A stretch of 64,000 nucleotides of DNA from Methanoregula sp. (lineage in GTDB: Archaea > Halobacteriota > Methanomicrobia > Methanomicrobiales > Methanospirillaceae), in NCBI GenBank assembly GCA_041645435.1, contig JBAZQB010000001.1, forward strand, positions 124,001-188,000, given 5' to 3'. Shown one piece after another: positions 35,404 to 44,229 of this stretch. The notes under the pieces are model-generated. The model was not told where the DNA came from. It made no database searches and worked only from the letters and a program-made list of their open reading frames with translations. The position numbers were made by a program, and so were the translations under genes. Positions within the stretch are counted from its first letter, which is position 1; each line of letters opens with the position of its first letter.

Positions 35404-36903
35404 TCATGTTGACCGGGGAATGATTATCTCCCACGTGGTGCCACCATCCTGTCTCATGCTGATCTGCCCGTTAAGTTGGTCGGTGAAGAGATTGACCAGC
35501 TTGAGCCCAAGTGAATCGGCATTCTGCCAGTCTATCCCTTCCGGCATGCCGATACCGGTATCCCTGATGGTAAGCATAATATCACCAATCGGGCGGGATT
35601 CCGCCGTAACTGCGATCTCCCCATGCCTGCCGTCCGGGAACGCGTACTTGAGACTGTTTGAGATGAGTTCATTGCAGATAAGGCCGAGCGGTATGGCAGT
35701 GTTGATGTCAAGAACCAATCCCCTGATGTTAACAGAACTGGTCACCTGGGACTGGGGAAAACCATAGGACCTGAACAGGTTCGTAGTAAGGAACCGGAGG
35801 TAATCCTCCATGTCAATATGAGAGAAGTCACCAGAACGGTACAGCCGTTCATGGACCGAGGCCATCATGCGCACCCGGCTCTGGCTTTCCTGAATAATGT
35901 CGAGCAGTTTCGCGTCAGTGATATATCTGGACTGCATATTGAGGAGGCTGATGACAATCTGGAGGTTGTTTTTTACCCGGTGGTGAATCTCCTTAAGAAG
36001 GCTCTCCTTCTCCTTAAGGGAGCTCTTCAGCTGGTCCAGTAGGTTCAACCGGTCGGTAATGTCTTCGAAAGATATGACGGCACCTTCAACGGTACCGTCC
36101 CTGATGATGGGTGCTGAACAGAACGCGACCGGGAACGTGGTGCCATCACCGTGCCGGAATAAGTCATGATCGCACATCTGCGTTGTGCCTGCCTGAAGTG
36201 TTTTGAAAAAGCTGCAGTCTTGCAGATCGCGAAGAGAGCCATCCGGGTTGCCGGGGTGGACCAGTTCGCCTGCGTTCCTTCCTATGAGATCGAGCGGTTT
36301 TTTGTATTCCAGTATCAGCGAACCGGAAGGATTGATGAAGGTAATACAACCCTTACGGTCGATACCGAATATTCCTTCAGCAGAAGACTCCAGGATAAGC
36401 CGCAACTGCTCCCTGCTGGAAAACAGGTTGCGTTCGCTATCAGCCAGCTTTTGCAGATTAAGTCGCAATTGTTTTTCTTTTTCTTCGAGTGCCCGGTTGG
36501 ATTCCTGCAATTGGGAATTTTTTTCAAGAATTGCCTGTTTCTGGCGGGATATCATCTCAGAAAGTATGGCGATGACAATAGCGATACTTATGAACATGAT
36601 AACCCGTCCAATTGCGGCAAAGAGCGCCGGGATATTCCCATTTGTCAGCAGGTAATCAGCGACGAGGTAAAATCCACTGAGGAGGATTGCATATCCGATA
36701 CCCCGGAATCTGTACCAGTATGCAGCAAGGATTATCGGGATATAAAAAAAATGCGTAAATACAATTTCAATCCCTGCATCCAGACTGATATACGTGAGAA
36801 CGAGAGCGATGATGGTAAGGATTGCAAGGATTACCGGTTTTATCTTTTCACGAGATGGGTTTTCCAGATACTGGTGGATTTGCTGAGATATCCCGTATTT
36901 CAT
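35404..36903 (-). CDS. Membrane sensor histidine kinase (TM-PAS-HisKA_2)
   Basis: 499 residues. The N-terminus has four or five membrane segments at about 22-118 (VILAILTIIALVLTYI; IPIILAAYWYRFRGIGYAIL; IMFISIAIVIAILSEM). A coiled linker leads to a PAS domain at about 165-285 (SAEGIFGIDRKGCITFINP), then HisKA_2 EIHHRVKNN near 305-313, and a GHKL ATPase (NELISNSLKYAFP; IRDTGIGMPEGID). It would sense a membrane or internal signal and signal to a receiver protein. It stands alone without an adjacent regulator. The flanking 64-bp direct repeats suggest that this gene may be a moved cassette. Confidence 0.92.
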   Translation of the reverse strand: MKYGISQQIHQYLENPSREKIKPVILAILTIIALVLTYISLDAGIEIVFTHFFYIPIILAAYWYRFRGIGYAILLSGFYLVADYLLTNGNIPALFAAIGRVIMFISIAIVIAILSEMISRQKQAILEKNSQLQESNRALEEKEKQLRLNLQKLADSERNLFSSREQLRLILESSAEGIFGIDRKGCITFINPSGSLILEYKKPLDLIGRNAGELVHPGNPDGSLRDLQDCSFFKTLQAGTTQMCDHDLFRHGDGTTFPVAFCSAPIIRDGTVEGAVISFEDITDRLNLLDQLKSSLKEKESLLKEIHHRVKNNLQIVISLLNMQSRYITDAKLLDIIQESQSRVRMMASVHERLYRSGDFSHIDMEDYLRFLTTNLFRSYGFPQSQVTSSVNIRGLVLDINTAIPLGLICNELISNSLKYAFPDGRHGEIAVTAESRPIGDIMLTIRDTGIGMPEGIDWQNADSLGLKLVNLFTDQLNGQISMRQDGGTTWEIIIPRST

Positions 36904-37202
36904 TATGCCTCCTGTCTGGGGAAAATATTATGGAACGAGGGAATAACTGGTGTACATCTTTACAGGTTGATACGCGTTGGCACATTACCCCGATTAGGAT
37001 ATATTAATGCATGAATAGAGTTTTTCGTATATTTAGTTTATCTGCTCTGGCGATGACCTTCTCAAGCCATGAAATACTGGCTGTTAAAAGATCTGATATA
37101 TCGTTTGTTTTTACCTTGTTATGCATAAAAATCGATGATGAGTGCAACAATTAACGCCTTATGCTGTTGTTACATATCTGCTCTTTTCACTTCGATTGTC
37201 AC
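36904..37202. other. Upstream region of the kinase gene
   Basis: About 300 bases without a gene. ATTAATATATCC on the minus strand near 37000 is a plausible TATA box for the kinase, about 100 bases before its start. No other feature. Confidence 0.4.
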
Positions 37203-37266
37203 CGCCCCCCTTCGCGAAAATGCCCCCTCATGATAAGCGCTAAAACCGGTTTGCGGTATTGCATGA
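37203..37266 (+). repeat. 64-bp direct repeat, right copy
   Basis: Second copy of the repeat at 35180, in the same orientation, 2023 bases apart. Similarity weakens after GCATGA. It lies just before the end of recQ. Confidence 0.85.
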
Positions 37267-37334
37267 GGATGGGCATGCAATTCCTGAGGAGGTACCGGTT
37301 GTTTTTCACATCTTGCCGGGCAAGGAAACAATTC

Positions 37335-39128
37335 TCACCCTTTCCTTATCTCTTCCATAAACTCCGGCCCGTACTTCTCCAGCTTGTATTCCCCGACTCC
37401 GGAAATAAGAGAAAAACTCTGCCGGTCACCCGGTCGGGCACAGGCCATTTCATGCAGACTCTTGTCCGGGAAGATGACATAGGGTGGGACCCCGTTCCGG
37501 TCTGCGATTACCTTCCTGAGGGATTTCAGGCGCAGGAAGAGTGCCGCATCTTCCGTACTCGCGCTCTCCCTGTTCATGGCTGGTGCATGCTTTGCCGTTT
37601 CGCGTTCGGGAACCGGGAGCATGACCTGCGCTCTTCCTTTGAGCAGTTCCTCGCTTTTTCCGGTACAGCAGATTACCGGGTACTTGTCGCCCGTCCGGTC
37701 CAGGTATCCCTGCCGGACCAGCTCGTTGATCCAGGTGCGGTACTGGGCCTTGCTGTACTTTTTCCCGGAGCCATAGACCGGCAGGCTGTCCAGGTGGTAA
37801 TCCTGTATTTTTGTACTCTTTGAACCGCGAAGTACATCGGATATCAGTTCGATGCCGAACCGTGAGGGCAGCTGCTTCACGCAGGCAACAATCATCGTGG
37901 CCGGCCCTGTGCTGTCGATCATATCGGGCGGGTGATCGCAGTTGTCGCACGATGCGCAATTCGCCTCAGGGTAGTCCTCGCCAAAATAGTTGAGCAGGAA
38001 TTTCCGCCGGCACGTGGTGGTTTCGCAATACTCCGTCATCTCCTGGAGTTTTTTGAGTGCCAGCCGGAGATTCCGCTCTCCAGCGGCATCGTCATGCTCC
38101 AGCATGGAACGGACCCGGGAGTAATCCCCCCGGCTGTAGAGAAGAATGCATTCGCTGTACAGGCCGTCGCGCCCTGCCCGTCCGGTCTCCTGGTAGTAGG
38201 ATTCCACGGTCTTGGGGAGATCGTAGTGAATGACATACCGGACATCGGGTTTGTCGATGCCCATACCGAATGCTACGGTGGCGCAGACGATATTGATCGC
38301 ATCGCGGATAAACGCGTCCTGGACCTTTTCCCGCACCGGTTTTGAGAGCCCTGCGTGGTAGGCCTGCGCCCTGAACCCGCGTTTCTGGAGATCGGACGCA
38401 ATCTCCTCGGTCTCTTTCTTACTGAGGCAGTAGATGATCCCGGAATCATTCCGGTGCTGGCTTACGTAATTTGCCAGAAAGACCATCGGGTTTTTCTTTA
38501 AGATGATGCGGTACTGCAGATTTTTCCGGTTGAAACTGCCGATGAATTCCTTAGCCTGCGACAACCCGAGCTGATCGCGGATGTCCCTGCGCACTTCAGG
38601 AATTGCTGTTGCGGTTAGTGCCACGAGCGGCACTGCCGGAAAGACTTTTTTCAATTGGGCGAGCTGCCGGTATTCCGGCCGGAAGTTGTGGCCCCATTCC
38701 GAGATGCAGTGCGCTTCATCGATCGCGATCAGATGAACCGGAGAAGCCCTGAGGGAATCCAAAAAATTGGTCTGCATGCATTTTTCCGGTGAGATGAACA
38801 GGAGCCGCAGATTTCCCTCTTTTAAGTCGTTTTCGATACGGGTCCGATCGCGATACTCAAGCGAACTGTTGTAGGCCGCTGCCGGTATTCCCCGGGCATT
38901 GAGATCGTCAACCTGGTCCTTCATGAGCGAGATGAGGGGGGAGATGACCACCGTGAGACCGCCAAGGTACAGGGCCGGCAACTGGTAGCAGAGCGACTTT
39001 CCGCCACCGGTTGCCATGATCGCGAGCGTGTCATTGCCGTTAATAACAGATTCGATGATCTCCTTCTGGTGGGGCAGGAACTCATGGTATCCCCAGTATT
39101 TTTTCAGGAGTTCATCGGGTTTGATCAT
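37335..39128 (-). CDS. recQ: RecQ-type DNA helicase
   Basis: About 597 residues. SF2 motifs: Q-like GYHEFLPHQKEII, Walker A ATGGGKSLCYQLPAL, DEAH in DEAHCISEWGHNFRPEY, TATA in LTATAIPEVRRDI, and motif VI QETGRAGRDGL. The zinc-binding C...CxxC set (CRRKFLLNYFG; CASCDNC), a winged helix and a C-terminal HRDC domain (LRKVIADRNGVPPYVIFPDKSL) are all there. It unwinds DNA in repair and fork rescue. I choose ATG 39128 (MIKPDELLKKYWGYH); the longer frame from 39203 adds 25 non-conserved residues. RecQ is not universal in archaea, and a bacterial origin is possible. Confidence 0.95.
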   Translation of the reverse strand: MIKPDELLKKYWGYHEFLPHQKEIIESVINGNDTLAIMATGGGKSLCYQLPALYLGGLTVVISPLISLMKDQVDDLNARGIPAAAYNSSLEYRDRTRIENDLKEGNLRLLFISPEKCMQTNFLDSLRASPVHLIAIDEAHCISEWGHNFRPEYRQLAQLKKVFPAVPLVALTATAIPEVRRDIRDQLGLSQAKEFIGSFNRKNLQYRIILKKNPMVFLANYVSQHRNDSGIIYCLSKKETEEIASDLQKRGFRAQAYHAGLSKPVREKVQDAFIRDAINIVCATVAFGMGIDKPDVRYVIHYDLPKTVESYYQETGRAGRDGLYSECILLYSRGDYSRVRSMLEHDDAAGERNLRLALKKLQEMTEYCETTTCRRKFLLNYFGEDYPEANCASCDNCDHPPDMIDSTGPATMIVACVKQLPSRFGIELISDVLRGSKSTKIQDYHLDSLPVYGSGKKYSKAQYRTWINELVRQGYLDRTGDKYPVICCTGKSEELLKGRAQVMLPVPERETAKHAPAMNRESASTEDAALFLRLKSLRKVIADRNGVPPYVIFPDKSLHEMACARPGDRQSFSLISGVGEYKLEKYGPEFMEEIRKG

Positions 39129-39227
39129 TGCAGGTACCTTAAAAGAATTACAGGGGAAATGAGTGGAACTTAGTTCGTCGGATCGATACAAGAATCCTTT
39201 CACGTAAAAAAAAAGAAGTGTGCTGCG

Positions 39228-39719
39228 TTACACGATTCCGAGTGCTTTTTTGTATCCCGTCAGCAGTCTCACAATAAATTTCCGGTGCTCACCCATGGCT
39301 TCCTCATCCTCCTGAGAAGCGATGAGCGCTGCTGCGTAAATGAGGACGAGTGCATTCTCCAGTTCAACTGTGCCGGGATCTTCAACCGCTTCCGGCGCGA
39401 GATTGATTGCAGTATAGATGCGTTCCCGCTCGTCGAACCGCAATGACATATCCGCCGTGACCTGCGAATTGTCCAGGTCCTGCGCATTGGCAAGCACGAT
39501 CATGAGTGCTTTTTTTAATGCTGCATATATTCCGCTATCGGCAGGTTTTTTCCCCTGTTCCAGCAACCCGATGGCATGCGTGCATTCCTTTGCCGCGTTG
39601 GCATACAGGCCGAACCGGAATGCAAGGAATGCAGATGCGATCTCATGGGCAGTCGTATCGGGAATATCATCGATCCCGTCTCTTATTCGCAGGATATAGT
39701 CATTGAGAAATTTCTCCAT
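39228..39719 (-). CDS. Hypothetical helical protein
   Basis: 163 residues, predicted almost all helical (AHEIASAFLAFRFGLYANAAKECTHAIGLLEQG; ELENALVLIYAAALIASQED). The early AFRFGLYANAAKECTHA stretch recalls a TPR hairpin. No family recognised. It is 99 bases upstream of recQ on the same strand and might be co-transcribed. Confidence 0.7.
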   Translation of the reverse strand: MEKFLNDYILRIRDGIDDIPDTTAHEIASAFLAFRFGLYANAAKECTHAIGLLEQGKKPADSGIYAALKKALMIVLANAQDLDNSQVTADMSLRFDERERIYTAINLAPEAVEDPGTVELENALVLIYAAALIASQEDEEAMGEHRKFIVRLLTGYKKALGIV

Positions 39720-39897
39720 AAGATCAGTGCGCTCCCCTCAGGTTTTATGGAATTGGTATTGACGATTCCATAAGTAATTTTAAGAATCACTCTGACATGA
39801 ACATATCTTTATGATCCGCTCGTATCCGGATCGATTCGCAGAACCCGGACCATCAGAGGATTATTAGGGCAAGCAGCGCCAACATAGAGGAACCGGT

Positions 39898-40650
39898 ATG
39901 GGTGCAGTAATATTTTCTGATGTGCATGCCGATGCAGGAGCGATTGCCGCACTATCTGCATGTATACGCACCCCGTCTTTTTTGGAAACCTTTGGCCCGG
40001 TAGACCGGCTCATTAATCTCGGGGACATCCTTCATCGTGGGGGTCACCCGGCAGAAGCTCTTGAAACGATCCATTCCCTTGCGAATAAGTACCCCCTCAT
40101 CTCCGTCATGGGAAATCACGATCACGCATACCTCAACGGACTGATGGTCAGCGGGAGTGATGCAGCGAGCTTGTACCGCCACGAACAGTTGCGGGATTCA
40201 CCCCTGCTTTCCCTGTTTGAACGGATGCCTATGGAATGGTCGGACAATGGCATGCTCTTTGTTCATGGAGGGCCGATGGACCTCGGCACCCAGACACTCC
40301 GGCTCAAATGCTGGCAGCGTCTTTCCCACAAAGCCGGAGATTCATTTACCGGGTATCACTATACTGCAGAAATGGCATTTGAAGCCCTGCAGTTGCGGGG
40401 ATTGACGCACATGTGTTGCGGGCACCAGCATACGCATGTCTGCTGCCGAAAAACTCCGCAAGGCATCGTGCAGTACCCGATTGAGTTTTTGCCACTTTTC
40501 CAGAAAAAAAACATGCATAATCTGCAGCTTGAAGTGGCAAGGATACCTCTGGATTTACCCACCATCAACAGGGTGGGCAGCTGCTATGGAAGCGAACCGG
40601 AATTTGCCTATACCGATCACTCCACCTTTTCCTACATCCGCATTGTCTGA
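39898..40650 (+). CDS. Calcineurin-like metallophosphoesterase
   Basis: 250 residues with all metal-binding motifs: DVHAD at 8-12, NLGDILHRG, GNHDH, and HGGP, plus late GHQHTH. This is the protein-phosphatase/YfcE-type core; the substrate may be a phosphodiester or phosphoprotein. Cytoplasmic, no signal peptide. No partner gene in operon. Confidence 0.9.
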   Translation: MGAVIFSDVHADAGAIAALSACIRTPSFLETFGPVDRLINLGDILHRGGHPAEALETIHSLANKYPLISVMGNHDHAYLNGLMVSGSDAASLYRHEQLRDSPLLSLFERMPMEWSDNGMLFVHGGPMDLGTQTLRLKCWQRLSHKAGDSFTGYHYTAEMAFEALQLRGLTHMCCGHQHTHVCCRKTPQGIVQYPIEFLPLFQKKNMHNLQLEVARIPLDLPTINRVGSCYGSEPEFAYTDHSTFSYIRIV

Positions 40651-40766
40651 TAACAAGTTTTCATCCTGCTTTTTTCACGGTAACTCTGGGTGAAGGTGCC
40701 GGAACTCGCCGATTTGCAGCTGCTTTGCGCATTACATATAAAGTCAGACACGTTTTATCAGAAATG

Positions 40767-40793
40767 TTTATATGGCGTAACCACAAAGTGGTT
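40767..40793 (+). promoter_or_regulatory. TATA box with overlapping palindromic operator
   Basis: TTTATATGG (40767-40775) is followed by the perfect palindrome AACCAC-AAA-GTGGTT (40779-40793), which ends three bases before ATG 40797. A repressor here would cover the transcription start of a leaderless mRNA. Confidence 0.6.
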
Positions 40794-40796
40794 ATT

Positions 40797-40991
40797 ATGC
40801 CTCGTGCAGGCGAGGGACGTTCGATCCGCATCGATCCCGAGGTGTATGAGGCGCTTCTCGTATTGAAACGAGGAAATATGACGTTCTCTGACGTCATTGC
40901 CCAGATGCTCAATGACTGCTATGGATGGTCGGAAAATTATCCGGCAAACCAGAGTGATCTCACAGACTTCGTAGAGATCAATGCGCGCTGA
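40797..40991 (+). CDS. VapB/antitoxin-like small protein
   Basis: About 64 residues from ATG 40797. The segment SIRIDPEVYEALLVLKRGNMTFSDVIAQML has the form of archaeal antitoxins (beta strand then helices, as in RHH or DUF7557 families). I choose ATG 40797 because TATA and palindrome sit just before it; an earlier TTG-type extension at 40725 crosses the promoter. No toxin gene lies within 180 bases, so it is an orphan antitoxin or an independent regulator. Confidence 0.7.
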   Translation: MPRAGEGRSIRIDPEVYEALLVLKRGNMTFSDVIAQMLNDCYGWSENYPANQSDLTDFVEINAR

Positions 40992-41177
40992 CATTAGTGC
41001 AGGCAGATCAACGATGGATTTGTCCACACCTCTGGAACCCGTGTCGGATAAAATAAAAAAACCACGAAGACTTCACGGCAGATAAGCTCAGACGGCTTAT
41101 CGAACCAGTCGATGAAATGTTTGCGGATCGGGATGAAAAATAAGAATGAAACCTGATGACGGGAATTGTCCGGTCTG

Positions 41178-42479
41178 TTACCCCCTCTCCGGCACATTCG
41201 TGTCAGCCTGAAATTGCACGTTTCCCCCAACAATACCCTCAATCTTTTCTCTGATCTCTTCTGTCACTGCCGGGATCTTTCCGGTGGTTTTGGCTTTCCA
41301 CTGCACGAGTTCACTCTGGAGCTGCCGTTCTTTTTCGAGCATACTTTTGAGCTGCGTTTTTTCCCGCATCAGTGAATTGCTCCGTACTACCATCGGGTGC
41401 GTAGACAGCAACGTCTCTGCGTTCCTGCATGCTTCATCGCAGGCAGCAAGTTCAGTGCAAAGCTTTGACATCGTGGTGCAGAATGCATCCGTATCGGAAA
41501 ATATTTCGCGCTCCTCCCGGTTTTTTAAGGGAATTTCTCCCGCCGCGATCATCCGCTGTGCAACAGGACCGGCTGCGGCAAGTGCGGTGTTCATGCGAAC
41601 GGGATCCGGCAGATCATGATTGGAGAGTATCTCGATGGCATGCCTGATGGAGGATATGTCTCCGGTCTGATGCTGCTGTCGTGCTGCAACCTTTTCCGCT
41701 TTCCTGAATACGTGGGAAGCGGTCATGGAGCGTGCGGCATAGTTCCGGGTAATCTCATCGCGGGTCTTCTCTTTCTCCGCAAGTGCAGATCTGCATTCGT
41801 GAATCGCACGATTTCCATCAGCATCCGCTGCAAGCCCGGTCTCTTCGCGCTCGATTGCCCCGATCCGGGTGGTGATCTCATCGATGCGTGCAGATATCCG
41901 CCGCTCTTTCTCACGGGAGCGTTCCATATCCTCCTCCATATCCATCACGGATCGGTGCAGGGCATTGACCGCGTCAATCGCTGCTTTCTCCTTCTGGTAT
42001 GTGGCGAGCGCGGCGGTCAGGACATTCATCTCCTTTCCCATCCCGTCGATCGCCATCTTGACTGCTTTCATCTCCTCAGGAAAGACTGCCTGCAGGTATC
42101 GTCCCTGCCCTCGGTTACTGTTGATGCAGGATTTCAGGCATTCTACGGCATCGGTATAGAACTCTTCAATCTCATCAGAAAGGGGTTTTGCAAGGGCGGC
42201 ATTCATCGCTTTTACATACAGGGGAAGGGAATTTTTCGCAACGGCTTTGAGTTTGGGGTGGAGTGCCGGATCCTGTTCGGAGCCGGAAATGCTGTTGACA
42301 ATATGTTGCAGTTGCGCTGCGGAATTCCTGATATTCTGCATCGGGGACTTACCCGCTCCTTCAAGTGCCATCCGTGCGTTCTTCTCCCGCTCTGCAGACC
42401 ACGCGGGGATAGTACTAAGGGTAATAACTAAGGGATCTGGTTTTTTAGGATTCAGGATATTTTTTAGGAAATCGTACAT
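41178..42479 (-). CDS. Coiled-coil protein of unknown function
   Basis: 433 residues, nearly all helical. Long heptad-rich parts lie at about 165-260 (EKAAIDAVNALHRSVMDMEEDMERSREKERRISARIDEITTRI) and 365-415. No signal peptide, membrane segment or catalytic motif. The N-terminus MYDFLKNILNPKKP is not diagnostic. It is 49 bases downstream of nadM on the same strand. Confidence 0.7.
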   Translation of the reverse strand: MYDFLKNILNPKKPDPLVITLSTIPAWSAEREKNARMALEGAGKSPMQNIRNSAAQLQHIVNSISGSEQDPALHPKLKAVAKNSLPLYVKAMNAALAKPLSDEIEEFYTDAVECLKSCINSNRGQGRYLQAVFPEEMKAVKMAIDGMGKEMNVLTAALATYQKEKAAIDAVNALHRSVMDMEEDMERSREKERRISARIDEITTRIGAIEREETGLAADADGNRAIHECRSALAEKEKTRDEITRNYAARSMTASHVFRKAEKVAARQQHQTGDISSIRHAIEILSNHDLPDPVRMNTALAAAGPVAQRMIAAGEIPLKNREEREIFSDTDAFCTTMSKLCTELAACDEACRNAETLLSTHPMVVRSNSLMREKTQLKSMLEKERQLQSELVQWKAKTTGKIPAVTEEIREKIEGIVGGNVQFQADTNVPERG

Positions 42480-42528
42480 TCATTTCACCTGTACCGGTTC
42501 CTTATCTGCGATGTGTGCCGGCATGACC

Positions 42529-43035
42529 CTAATCATCGCGGGCGATCTGGCAGAGTCGTTCAGCACCATCAATCTCCTTGATGACCTGGACGACTGCGGG
42601 AGGCAGGAGCATCTTCCACGGTTTACCGTTGAGTATACGTTCACGGATTTTTGTACCACTGAGCGTGTCGCGCTCGTACATTGCCGGTGACTGGACTTTT
42701 ATCCCAGCTTCTGTAAAGAGCCGGACAACCAGCGGATTTGATGAGTAGCAGAGATCGAACGGCGGTGCCATCGACTGGACATGCGCTACCCAGAGCGAGT
42801 TGCGCTTGATGTCCTCGATCGGGATCACGTAATAGGGGCAGCCCAGTGACGCAAGCGCCCGGGTGATCATAAGCACGCGTTCACCCGCGGTAAACGGGTT
42901 GTCTACCTGGTGCGAGAGTTGTGCGCTTCCGATACCGATGATGAGTTCGTCCACTTCCTCTGCAATATGTTCGAGCACTTCGTGATGCCCGTTGTGATAC
43001 GGCTGAAACCGCCCGATATACAATCCCCGTTTCAT
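42529..43035 (-). CDS. nadM: Nicotinamide-nucleotide adenylyltransferase (archaeal)
   Basis: 168 residues, exactly the archaeal NadM type. GRFQPYHNGHHE near residue 8 is the nucleotidyltransferase HxGH motif and LSGTKIRERIL is the C-terminal ISGTxIR-like motif. It makes NAD+ from NMN and ATP. It overlaps larB by 4 bases. Confidence 0.95.
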   Translation of the reverse strand: MKRGLYIGRFQPYHNGHHEVLEHIAEEVDELIIGIGSAQLSHQVDNPFTAGERVLMITRALASLGCPYYVIPIEDIKRNSLWVAHVQSMAPPFDLCYSSNPLVVRLFTEAGIKVQSPAMYERDTLSGTKIRERILNGKPWKMLLPPAVVQVIKEIDGAERLCQIARDD

Positions 43036-43823
43036 GGTTGTCCCCCGGGAGCTCCCGCGCCCAGATTTGCTATCCGCCCCGCAAATGCCCCAGCTGTGAA
43101 ACCGGCATCGATATTGACGACCGAAATTACCGAACAGGACTGGAGCATGCTCGCAAGCGCGGCTCTTCCTTCACCCATATACCCGTATCCAACGCTGACC
43201 GGGACGCCGATGACCGGTTTGTCAACCAGCCCGGCAACGATGGAAGGAAGTGTCCCTTCGCGCCCGGCACAGACAATGAACACATGCGCATCCAGCAGCG
43301 GTTTCAGGGCCGGGAAGAGCCGGTGGATGCCTGCCGCACCGACATCATATGCCGTACGAACCGTACAGCCCATCTCCTCTGCAATGCACTTTGCTTCCTC
43401 TGCAACCCGGATATCGGATGTTCCCGCAGTAATGATCGCAACGATTCCACCCGTGGGTTTTGGAGATTTTCCTGATGACAGGACGAGTATGTGACCGGTC
43501 TGGCGGTATTCCGTGGCAATGTTCCTGCTTTTTGCAAAGGACTGGATATGTGTAACCTGTTCGGGGCTCACGCGCGTGATCACGCAGCGCCCGGTTGTTT
43601 CTGCATGCCGCACCGCAATCTCCGAGAGGTGCGTGGTATCCTTTCCCTCCGCGAGGACTACTTCCGGCATTCCGCACCGGACGCCCCTTCCCAGATCGAT
43701 ACAGGCAAACTCCCCCACATGTTCGAGACGGAGCCCTTCAATCACCCGGGCGGCCTCATCAAGGGTGCACTCCCCGTTCTTGTAGCGCGAGAGAATGTCC
43801 TGCACAGACTGGTTTGGTTGCAT
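43032..43823 (-). CDS. larB: LarB-like nickel-pincer cofactor synthase (PurE-related)
   Basis: About 263 residues from ATG 43823 (MQPNQSVQDILSRYKNG). LarB carboxylates and hydrolyses nicotinic acid adenine dinucleotide on the way to the nickel-pincer cofactor of lactate racemase. The PurE-like C-terminal domain is evident: IVAIITAGTSDIRVAEEA, YDVGAAGIHRLFPAL and IGVPVSVGYG. The overlap with nadM, which makes NAD, is metabolically sensible. LarC and LarE are not seen in this window. An upstream in-frame extension to 43994 is not conserved-looking. Confidence 0.88.
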   Translation of the reverse strand: MQPNQSVQDILSRYKNGECTLDEAARVIEGLRLEHVGEFACIDLGRGVRCGMPEVVLAEGKDTTHLSEIAVRHAETTGRCVITRVSPEQVTHIQSFAKSRNIATEYRQTGHILVLSSGKSPKPTGGIVAIITAGTSDIRVAEEAKCIAEEMGCTVRTAYDVGAAGIHRLFPALKPLLDAHVFIVCAGREGTLPSIVAGLVDKPVIGVPVSVGYGYMGEGRAALASMLQSCSVISVVNIDAGFTAGAFAGRIANLGAGAPGGQP

Positions 43824-43874
43824 GGTTTTGACAATACAGATATGGAACGGCGTATAATAAGTTAGTTCATAGAT

Positions 43875-44195
43875 ATGTCCTATCTCATCTATGTCGCCAT
43901 GTTCGGCACCGCTGCGGTTCTCTTTCTCTGGCTGCGGGATGCACGGATCTTTTTCAGGACGGGTCTGCCCGGCTACCGTAAGGCGGCGTACCATGGTGTG
44001 GGGTATGGGGCCCTTGCAACGCTTGGCGGGGCTTTTACCCTCACGATGCCCAATTTTGAATTACTGGGTCTTGGAATGATCCTTGCTGCCATGTACCTGC
44101 AGGGGCGAATTGTGCGGGAGAAAGTATGGGGAAACGAAGATACCTTCACCCGGTTCCTTGGCAGCGTACCAAGACACAAGGCGAATAAGAAATAA
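43875..44195 (+). CDS. Small membrane protein
   Basis: 106 residues with about three hydrophobic segments (LIYVAMFGTAAVLFLWL; VGYGALATLGGAFTLTM; LLGLGMILAAMYLQG) and a basic tail. Unknown function. It is 34 bases upstream of hisS and may share its transcript; it diverges from larB across a 51-bp promoter gap. Confidence 0.7.
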   Translation: MSYLIYVAMFGTAAVLFLWLRDARIFFRTGLPGYRKAAYHGVGYGALATLGGAFTLTMPNFELLGLGMILAAMYLQGRIVREKVWGNEDTFTRFLGSVPRHKANKK

Positions 44196-44229
44196 CGATG
44201 CAAACAAAAACAGGATAAGGATTTTTACC

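Noticed and set aside
39129..39203. Longer N-terminus for RecQ
   Set aside because: The additional 25 residues are not family-like, and the helicase fold begins right after ATG 39128.
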